Assembly: GCA_046331625.1 (NCBI GenBank)
Contig: JAXLQL010000004.1
Coordinates: 1-64,000, forward strand
Reading direction: 5' to 3'
DNA from: JAXLQL01 sp046331625
GTDB lineage: Bacteria > Acidobacteriota > Terriglobia > Bryobacterales > Bryobacteraceae
Length of the DNA: 64,000 nt
The notes beneath the pieces were generated by a model. It saw only the letters and a list, made by a program, of their open reading frames with translations, did not search any database and was not told the origin of the DNA. Position 1 is the first letter of the stretch, and every line of letters begins with the position of its first letter. A program made the position numbers and the translations under genes. Below, piece by piece: positions 58,292 to 64,000 of this stretch.

Positions 58292-58302
58292 GCTTCCCTC
58301 GA

Positions 58303-59421
58303 TCAGCGCGGCCGCGAATAGAGCTTCAGGTTCGTGGTGGCCGACCCGATGCAGACGATGTCCGGATGCTTGTCGCCATCGAGATCGTCGCCGGCGCACG
58401 CCGAAGCCGCCATCTTGTCATCGAGGATCGTACGCGTCCAGCGCGCGCCCGCCTTGTCCGACTGATATAGGTTGACCCCGACCGTTCCCGGACCGCGATG
58501 CCCCGCGATCACTTCATCGCGCCCATCGCCATCGAGGTCCGCGGCCACGATCGTATGGCCCGACGAGAGCTCCGCGTCGATCACCTGGCGTTGCCAGTGC
58601 TTGTTCGCCTGCGTGTAGATGACCACCTGCTTCCCATGCCATGATTCGATCGCAGCCAGGAACGGACGCTTGCGCAAGTGTCCCATGGCAACATCGCTCG
58701 ATCCGCTCTTGGGCCACGGCGTGGGATCGCCCTTGGCCAACTCCTCGCGATTCCACCGGCCGGCATCCAAGCAATAGCGATGCAGGCCCACGAAGCTAGC
58801 GGTGAGGATGCAGTCACCGCCGCGCGGGCGAGGCTCGATGAAGATCCCGTGCACCACACCTTCGTTCTCCTCGCCGATCACCATGCGCTTCCACTCGCCG
58901 GGCTTGTAGTAGACGAGCGGCACATGGTCGCGATAGTCAGGGGCGGCTGCCTTGGCGCCGGCAAGAGGCGCATTGACGAACACCTTGCGTCCGGATCCGT
59001 CGATGTCGGCGCAACGCAGCCGGTGCGAGGTGGTGAGGCGGTCGATCTCTCGTACGGTCCAAGGTTGGGTGCGGTCCGCTCCGGGAGTGATCACCGAGAC
59101 GATGCCGATGCTGCCCTTGGGCGTGTTGGCGAACTCGTGCGCCACGATCATCTCGTCCACGCCATCGCATGCGGCAACGTTGATCATGCGGCGGAAGCCC
59201 GTGGCGAGCACGTGCCGTTGCCAGCCGGGATTCTCGAACCAGTAGAGATCGGGCATCCCGCTCGCGAGCGCGATGATGTCCTTCTTGCCGTCACGATTGA
59301 CGTCGAAGAGGACCACCTGGTAGCCGCCCTTGAGATCGGTGGCAAGCGTGTGCTCTTCGAAGCGAGGGAGTTCGGCGTGCAGCGATGCAGCAACGGCCAA
59401 AGCCGCGAGCGTGCGCATCAT
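58303..59421 (-). CDS. Exported FG-GAP/VCBS-repeat protein
   Basis: This 372-residue protein has a signal peptide (MMRTLAALAVAASLHA). Repeated FG-GAP/VCBS strands carry the Ca-binding pattern DxNxDGxxD: VVLFDVNRDGKKDIIAL, IVAADLDGDGRDEVIAG and CAGDDLDGDKHPDIVCIG. A beta-propeller outside the cytoplasm is likely, perhaps for glycan or protein binding. ATG 59421 overlaps the sugar isomerase stop by 4 bp; ATG 59418 is equally possible. Confidence 0.85.
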   Translation of the reverse strand: MMRTLAALAVAASLHAELPRFEEHTLATDLKGGYQVVLFDVNRDGKKDIIALASGMPDLYWFENPGWQRHVLATGFRRMINVAACDGVDEMIVAHEFANTPKGSIGIVSVITPGADRTQPWTVREIDRLTTSHRLRCADIDGSGRKVFVNAPLAGAKAAAPDYRDHVPLVYYKPGEWKRMVIGEENEGVVHGIFIEPRPRGGDCILTASFVGLHRYCLDAGRWNREELAKGDPTPWPKSGSSDVAMGHLRKRPFLAAIESWHGKQVVIYTQANKHWQRQVIDAELSSGHTIVAADLDGDGRDEVIAGHRGPGTVGVNLYQSDKAGARWTRTILDDKMAASACAGDDLDGDKHPDIVCIGSATTNLKLYSRPR

Positions 59422-60290
59422 AGGGCGAGCTTACGCACGGCCTGATAGCTCTGGCGCAGACTGTCGAGCGGATTGCCGGGACACTGATCCTGCTCCACGA
59501 AGTAGTGGACCACGCCCGCCGCGCGGCCCGCCTTGAGAATCTTGCCGAAGTCGAGCGTTCCGTTGCCCACTTCCTTGAACGCCGTGCGCTCCACTCGCTC
59601 GTCGTAGCGATTGGCAGTGCCCTTGGCCATATCCTTGAGATGCACCAGCGGCACGCGGCCTTTGTACTTCCCGAGCAGCGCCAGCGGATCCTGACCCGCC
59701 ACGGTCACCCAGAACACATCCATCTCGAGCCCGACCTTGGCCGTGGTCCGCTCCATCATGACCTGGAACGGAGACGAGCCTTCCATCGGCGCGAACTCGA
59801 AAGCATGGTTGTGGTACGCGAGCTTCAGTCCCATCTTGGCCGCCGCTTCACCGCCCTTGTTGAGTTCATCTGAGAACTTGCGGTAGTGATCGAGCGTCTT
59901 GCCGCGCTCGTCGGGCCGCACGTAGGGGATCACCATGTACGGGATGCCCCAGCCTTTCACCTTGGCGGCCACCTGCTCCCACGTCATCGGATCGGAGCCC
60001 CAGGCTTTCCAATTCCCCGTGGCCAGCGCGCCGGGAACGTGCAGGCTGACCGGCTTCAGTCCAGCTTCGCGCAGCATGGGGAGCACGTTCTCGAAGCCCG
60101 CCCACGTGCCTTCGATCTCCTTGAATCCGATCTTGGCGATCTCTTGAATCGTCTCCTTCGGCTGTTTCGGCATTACGTCTCGCACAGTGTAGAGCTGGAC
60201 GCCGAGTGGCTTGGTGAAGCGGGCAGCGAAGGCCGAGGCGGATGCAATCGAGCCAGCCAAACCGGCGCTGAAGGAGCGGCGAGTGATCAT
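59418..60290 (-). CDS. Exported sugar phosphate isomerase/epimerase-like TIM-barrel protein
   Basis: This 290-residue protein has an RR-type signal (MITRRSFSAGLAGSIASASA) and a xylose-isomerase-like barrel. Its segments are LGVQLYTVRDVMPKQPKET, GLKLAYHNHAFEFAP (His ligands), KVGLEMDVFWVTVAG and VPLVHLKDMAKG (metal Asp/His). Family members isomerise or epimerise sugars, or are 3-dehydroshikimate-like enzymes. Export of such enzymes through Tat is common in this lineage. ATG 60290 has an extended -10 7 nt upstream; codons between 60392 and 60290 are not conserved-looking. It heads an operon with the FG-GAP and AAC(2')-like genes. Confidence 0.85.
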   Translation of the reverse strand: MITRRSFSAGLAGSIASASAFAARFTKPLGVQLYTVRDVMPKQPKETIQEIAKIGFKEIEGTWAGFENVLPMLREAGLKPVSLHVPGALATGNWKAWGSDPMTWEQVAAKVKGWGIPYMVIPYVRPDERGKTLDHYRKFSDELNKGGEAAAKMGLKLAYHNHAFEFAPMEGSSPFQVMMERTTAKVGLEMDVFWVTVAGQDPLALLGKYKGRVPLVHLKDMAKGTANRYDERVERTAFKEVGNGTLDFGKILKAGRAAGVVHYFVEQDQCPGNPLDSLRQSYQAVRKLAL

Positions 60291-60297
60291 CGACGTG

Positions 60298-60306
60298 ATT
60301 ATCGCA
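60298..60306 (-). promoter_or_regulatory. Extended -10 for the sugar isomerase operon
   Basis: On the minus strand TGC-GATAAT (60306-60298) ends 7 nt before ATG 60290. GATAAT matches five of six -10 positions. The predicted leader is zero or one nucleotide. Confidence 0.5.
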
Positions 60307-60367
60307 CGCAGCCGATCGGACGCAGCCGATTTGCGTTCGTAGCGCGGCTCTGCCATCATCGCCCTAG

Positions 60368-61498
60368 TTGCTACGCCCAAGCCTCGGTCCACTCGGTATC
60401 GGTGTCTTCGCCGCCGCGCTGGCGCTCGCGCTCCAGTGGGCGAAGGTGGAACTTCACTATGGCGGCAACTGGTCCGCGCTCTTCTATACGGGTGATGCGG
60501 TGGCGCTCAGCCCGGCGGTGGCGCGCGAGAATCCCTATCGGTTCGCGCACAGCAGCGGGTTCGATGGCCAGTTCTACCACGCGATCGCGCATGACCCGTG
60601 GATGCGCGATGGCTCGCGGGACTTCACCGACAACGCGCGGCTGCGCTGGCGGCGGATCCTGGTTCCGGCGCTTGCGTGGGCACTCGCCTTGGGGCGTGGC
60701 CAAGCCATCGACGCGGCGTACGCCGCCGTGATCCTCGGATTCGTTTTCCTCGGTGCCTGGTGGACCGCGGCGTGGTGCCGCCGCTTCGGTTGGCACTCCG
60801 CATTCGGACTCGGGTTTCTGGCCGTACCTGCCGTGGCGGTTTCGCTCGAACGATACACCGTGGATGCCGCACTGGCTGCTCTGTGCGCTGGTTTCGCTTT
60901 GCGTGCGCCCGAGCGGATCGGGCCAGCCACGTTCGCGATCCTCGCCTTGGCGCCATTGGCCCGCGAGACAGGCTTGGCCTTGATCGCCGCGGCCTTCCTG
61001 GTGGCGGTTTCCCGGCGAGACGCTCGTTCGGCGGCGCTGGCTGCCTCTGCCTCGGTTCCGTGCCTGCTTTGGATAGGCTGGGTCCACGCGCGGACTGCGC
61101 CGGCGGACGCCGCGTTCGCCTCGGCCATTCCTTTCGAAGGGCTCTGGAATCGAACGTGGCAGCCCTTACAGTTCCACCTCGGATCCCACTGGCTCGCGCT
61201 CGCCGCGGCGTTCGACTACGCGGGTGTCGCCGGCATCTGGATCGCACTGGGACTGGCGCTGCTGGCGGTGCGGCGGCACAGCACGCTCGCGGATCCGCTA
61301 CTGGTCTTTTCCGGAACATTTGTAGCGTTTCTCGTGCAACCGCAGGCCTGGGATGGCGTCTACACATTCGGCCGGACGATGTCGCCGTTGCTCATTTGGA
61401 CCGCGATGACCGGCCTCGGCGAGCGTTCCTGGCTGCATCTGGTCCCGCTGGCGTCGACAGCGCCGCGGCTGCTACTGCAAGTAGCCTCGCCCGGTTAA
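60368..61498 (+). CDS. Polytopic membrane protein, GT-C-like
   Basis: This 376-residue protein has about nine transmembrane helices. After the first helix a loop holds FYTGDAVALSPAVARENPYRF and GFDGQFYHAIAHDPW. Acidic residues in the first external loop are typical of GT-C glycosyltransferases and related EpsG/DUF2029-like proteins, but no family is certain. The start is TTG 60368 and lacks a Shine-Dalgarno. It diverges from the sugar isomerase gene by 77 bp. It might act on exported polysaccharide or lipid-linked sugar. Confidence 0.6.
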   Translation: MLRPSLGPLGIGVFAAALALALQWAKVELHYGGNWSALFYTGDAVALSPAVARENPYRFAHSSGFDGQFYHAIAHDPWMRDGSRDFTDNARLRWRRILVPALAWALALGRGQAIDAAYAAVILGFVFLGAWWTAAWCRRFGWHSAFGLGFLAVPAVAVSLERYTVDAALAALCAGFALRAPERIGPATFAILALAPLARETGLALIAAAFLVAVSRRDARSAALAASASVPCLLWIGWVHARTAPADAAFASAIPFEGLWNRTWQPLQFHLGSHWLALAAAFDYAGVAGIWIALGLALLAVRRHSTLADPLLVFSGTFVAFLVQPQAWDGVYTFGRTMSPLLIWTAMTGLGERSWLHLVPLASTAPRLLLQVASPG

Positions 61499-61588
61499 AG
61501 TTTCATGAAGATACGCAGGATGGAGTTATCATGAGACTGGATCCGTGGACCCGGATCGGCACTTATCATCAATCAAGAGAGGTCCGAA

Positions 61589-63349
61589 ATGTTTGGGAGG
61601 ACTGCAGTAGCTGCGTTGCTGTGGCTGGGCATTGCCGGGCCACTGGCGCGAGCTGACTTTTCACTGGCCCAGAGGGCCTTGGCCGCGGGTGACTACCCGG
61701 CGGCGATCCGCGAACTGACGCGCGACGCCGAGGCCGGACACGAGGAATCGCAACTGTACTTGGCCCGCATGTACACCGAGGGCAAGGGAGTGGCTGCCAA
61801 CCCTTCGGAAGCGTACAAGTGGTACCGGGTGCTGGCCGATAAGGGAAATCCGGAAGCGCAGTATTGGGTCGGCGCCGCTTTGGCTGAAGGCCGCGGCACG
61901 TCCAAGAACGAAGCTGAAGCGATCACCTATTTTCGCAAGGCAGGCGAAAAGGGTTCGCGAGAGGCGAACTACCGGCTGGGCTTGCTTTCGGAGACAGGCA
62001 AGGGCGTGGCCAAAGACGATGCGGCTGCCTTTGCCAGCTACATGCGCGCCGCCGAGCAGGGGCACGCCGATTCGCAGTATCGCACCGGCGTGATGCTGCT
62101 GGAAGGCCGCGGCGTGGCCAAGCAGGAAGCCGAGGCAATGAAGTGGATGCTCAAAGCCGCCGACGCGGGCGTGGTGGATGCCGAGGTGCAACTCGGGCGC
62201 GCGCTGCTCAATGGCACCGGGATCGCCAAGGACGAAGCCGACGCATACAATTGGCTTTCGCTCGCCGCTGACCAGAACAATGCCGAAGCCCAGTTTCTGA
62301 TCGCGACCATGTTGAGCGCCGGACAGGGCGTGAAGCAAGACGAGGCCGAGGCTGCGAAGTGGCTGGCCAAGGCCGCCGAGCGCGAACACGTGGAAGCCGA
62401 GTTTCAACTCGGCATGCAGTACGCCAACGGACGCGGCGTGACGCGCAACAACCAGGAAGCGGGAAGGTGGTTCCGCCGCGCGGCCGAGCATGGCCACGCG
62501 GGAGCGTTCTTCCAGTTGCGAACGCTGCAATCGGCTGAGCCGGACGCCGTGGGCGCGGGTGACCTGTTGCGCGCCTACACGACGATGGCGGAGTTGGGCA
62601 ATGCCGATGCGCAATACGAACTCGGCATCATGTATCAGCGCGGCGTCAACGTTGCGGCCAATGAAGAAGTGGCGAAGAAGTGGGTAGGCGCGGCCGCGGC
62701 GCAGGGCCACACGGAAGCGCTGCACCGCATGGCGCAATTGTCGCTGGAAGGGAACCCGCCCGATGAGGCGGCCGCGGCGAAGTATCTGCTGAGCGCTGCG
62801 CAGCAAGGTCACGTCGAATCGCAATATCAATACGCGACGATGCGCGCGCTGGGCAAAGGCGGCGCAAAGAACGAGGCCGAGGCCAATCAGTGGCTGCAAG
62901 CGGCCGCCGAACAGGGCCACACCAACGCGCAACTCGCGCTGGCATCCCGGTTGGGGCAAGGAGCGGGCGGCGTGAAGGACGAAGCCGGAGCGGTGCGCTG
63001 GTATCGCGATGCCGCGCAGTCTGGCAACGCGGACGCCGAGTTCGCGCTCGGTATGGCGCTGATGCAAGGCAAAGGCGTACCAGCGGACTCGCGCGAAGGG
63101 GCACGTTACTTGCGCATGGCGGCGGACCAGTCACATGCGCCCGCGCAGTCGCAGTTGGGGCTCGCGTATCTGGAAGGGCGCGGCGTGGCGCAGGACTTCG
63201 TGCAGGCGCACATGTGGCTGAATCTCGCGGCGTCGCAAGGCGATGAGACTGGCGCTTCGGGTCGCGCGCGGCTCAATGAGGTGATGACGCGCGAGCAGGT
63301 GGCGCAGGCGCAGGACCTGGCGCGGAACTGGAAATCGAAGGCGCAGTAG
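61589..63349 (+). CDS. Exported Sel1-like repeat protein
   Basis: This 586-residue protein has a signal peptide (MFGRTAVAALLWLGIAGPLARA). About fifteen Sel1-like repeats of 36 residues follow, each with the A-x-LG-x-x-Y/M-x-x-G-x-GV-x-x-(D/N)-x-x-EA-x-x-W pattern (for example LGLLSETGKGVAKDDAAAFA and LGLAYLEGRGVAQDFVQAHM). Sel1 solenoids mediate protein-protein contacts in envelope or signalling complexes. No catalytic domain is fused. The start has AGAGAGG about 7 nt upstream. A strong terminator follows the gene at 63379. Confidence 0.92.
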   Translation: MFGRTAVAALLWLGIAGPLARADFSLAQRALAAGDYPAAIRELTRDAEAGHEESQLYLARMYTEGKGVAANPSEAYKWYRVLADKGNPEAQYWVGAALAEGRGTSKNEAEAITYFRKAGEKGSREANYRLGLLSETGKGVAKDDAAAFASYMRAAEQGHADSQYRTGVMLLEGRGVAKQEAEAMKWMLKAADAGVVDAEVQLGRALLNGTGIAKDEADAYNWLSLAADQNNAEAQFLIATMLSAGQGVKQDEAEAAKWLAKAAEREHVEAEFQLGMQYANGRGVTRNNQEAGRWFRRAAEHGHAGAFFQLRTLQSAEPDAVGAGDLLRAYTTMAELGNADAQYELGIMYQRGVNVAANEEVAKKWVGAAAAQGHTEALHRMAQLSLEGNPPDEAAAAKYLLSAAQQGHVESQYQYATMRALGKGGAKNEAEANQWLQAAAEQGHTNAQLALASRLGQGAGGVKDEAGAVRWYRDAAQSGNADAEFALGMALMQGKGVPADSREGARYLRMAADQSHAPAQSQLGLAYLEGRGVAQDFVQAHMWLNLAASQGDETGASGRARLNEVMTREQVAQAQDLARNWKSKAQ

Positions 63350-63378
63350 GTCCTCGTCGGCTTCTGCTGTCCTCATAA

Positions 63379-63412
63379 GAGCAAGCCCCCGCTTTGGACG
63401 GGGGCTTTGCTC
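63379..63412 (+). terminator. Hairpin terminator after the Sel1 gene
   Basis: GAGCAA-GCCCCCG (63379-63391) pairs with CGGGGGC-T-TTGCTC (63399-63412), with one bulged T and a 7-nt loop. No T-run follows on the plus strand, so it may be a Rho-assisted terminator or an insulating hairpin. Confidence 0.65.
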
Positions 63413-63612
63413 ACTGTCAGGCTATTTCCTTTACCTAATACAAACCCTGCCATTCGGCAGGCCTTCACCGGACTAGATCTCAATCGTAGCTTGGGCGATT
63501 GCTACCGTCAAATGACGTTGGACTCCGCTCCGCGCTGGTTCTGATAAGATTCTCCCGTCAGGATCGTGTCGCTTGCGGATTGAAGCGAAGTTTGCCTTCT
63601 CGGGAGGTTTCC
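63413..63612 (+). promoter_or_regulatory. Regulatory region of the terminal receptor gene
   Basis: It contains CCTGCC-ATTC-GGCAGG (63446-63461), CAATCG...CGATTG (63481-63501) and CGTCA-AA-TGACG (63506-63517). An extended -10 TGA-TAAGAT (63542-63550) follows, and then GGAGG (63603-63607) 5 nt before ATG 63613. The palindromes just upstream of the -10 could be operators. Confidence 0.45.
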
Positions 63613-64000
63613 ATGTCGAAGCGGAACAGCGTTCTCGCCGCTGCTTTCATAACCACGGCGTTGCTGAACGGGCAGGATACTCGCGGCAGGATTTTCGGCC
63701 GCGTCACGGACCCGCAAGACTCGGCTGTACCGGGCGCCAGCGTGACGGTGACCAACGTTCTGACGAACGTGTCCACCACGATCGAAACCAATGAAAAGGG
63801 CTATTACGAAGCGAACCTTCTGGTGGCCGGCACCTATCAGGTAATCGCCACGGCTAGCGGGATGAAGAAATTCCAGCGGCAAGGAGTGGAACTGAACCTG
63901 GGCGCGCACGTGCCCATCGATATCCGAATGGAAGTCGGGTCAGTGCACGAGGAGGTCACGGTCACTGGCGGAGCTCCGCTGGTGGAGACAGACAACATCT
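63613..64000 (+). CDS. Carboxypeptidase-regulatory-domain / TonB-dependent receptor-like protein (truncated by window edge)
   Basis: The open frame runs 129 codons to the window end. It has a signal peptide (MSKRNSVLAAAFITTALLNG) and a CarboxypepD_reg-like beta-sandwich: GRIFGRVTDPQDSAVPGASV, GYYEANLLVAGTYQVIATA and GVELNLGAHVPIDIRMEVG. The last residues EEVTVTGGAPLVETDNI are the usual lead-in to a plug domain of the large TonB-receptor-like proteins abundant in Solibacter. These outer-membrane proteins probably import oligosaccharides or other large nutrients. The start is ATG 63613 with GGAGG 5 nt upstream. Confidence 0.88.
   Translation, partial: MSKRNSVLAAAFITTALLNGQDTRGRIFGRVTDPQDSAVPGASVTVTNVLTNVSTTIETNEKGYYEANLLVAGTYQVIATASGMKKFQRQGVELNLGAHVPIDIRMEVGSVHEEVTVTGGAPLVETDNI

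Noticed and set aside
61661..63067. Minus-strand frame (468 codons) opposite the Sel1 gene
   Set aside because: Its periodicity only mirrors the Sel1 repeats.
61589..63349. Possible CRISPR-like or tandem repeat DNA
   Set aside because: The 108-bp periodicity is coding (Sel1 repeats of 36 residues) and the units differ; there are no identical repeats with unique spacers.
1..64000. tRNA, rRNA, integrase, transposase or att sites
   Set aside because: None seen. Intergenic gaps are mostly below 150 bp and no tRNA-like cloverleaf, recombinase motif or flanking direct repeat was found by eye.

Overview
The window is a gene-dense, GC-rich bacterial chromosome segment, most likely from an Acidobacteriota of the Bryobacterales / Solibacter lineage. 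This placement rests on recognised family content and was not checked by a search. The markers are two secreted proteins ending in the Ig-like C-terminal domain first named from Solibacter (TIGR03437-type), a STGPRT...EGK family protein, a secreted Gly/Met-rich protein of a type I remember from acidobacteria, a carboxypeptidase-regulatory / TonB-receptor N-terminus at the right edge, and many exported enzymes with RR-type signal peptides.

Layout. The left edge holds the C-terminal end of a TetR-like regulator (1-146), then a secreted BNR-repeat/Ig protein (531-2843). Next come an enolase-superfamily dehydratase divergent from a YfcE-like phosphodiesterase, uppP, an SPL-like radical SAM protein and a ParDE toxin-antitoxin pair. 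From 7279 to 13060 a minus-strand operon encodes two exported TldD/TldE-like proteins and a fused LptF-LptG permease. On the plus strand follow a radical SAM protein, recN and an S15 hydrolase, then a minus pair (thioredoxin-fold protein and short-chain dehydrogenase). An envelope block on the plus strand (19645-24789) holds an LptC/OstA-like protein, a TPR protein, a MacB/FtsX-type permease and the Gly-rich secreted protein. miaA follows at 25719.

The middle (27081-36784, minus) encodes a TPR protein, a TIGR03437-type protein, a di-haem peroxidase, two polytopic GT-C-like membrane proteins and a large cupredoxin/TIM-barrel-like/TIGR03437-type protein. From 36853 to 45819 lie a PaiB-like flavoprotein, a polysaccharide deacetylase, a GNAT protein, a YprB-like exonuclease, a sensor kinase, a radical SAM protein, a LolA-like protein and surE. 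The right third has a secreted nuclease, the STGPRT protein and a minus operon of GMC oxidoreductase, gluconate-dehydrogenase-subunit-3-like protein, PhoD-like phosphatase and a double alpha/beta hydrolase. It continues with DUF937 and DinB proteins, a penicillin acylase, an operon of sugar isomerase, FG-GAP protein and AAC(2')-I-like acetyltransferase, a membrane protein, a Sel1-repeat protein and the truncated receptor.

The functional theme is the envelope and secreted catabolism: LPS transport, undecaprenyl recycling, exported peptidases and hydrolases, and sugar oxidation. I saw no rRNA, tRNA, CRISPR array, insertion sequence or prophage. The strongest non-gene signals are a recurring -10-like hexamer about 6 nt before the start codon of many first genes (predicted leaderless mRNAs), an exact 39-bp REP-like repeat present twice in inverted orientation 17.8 kb apart, and a duplicated gene junction carrying a 31-codon remnant ORF.
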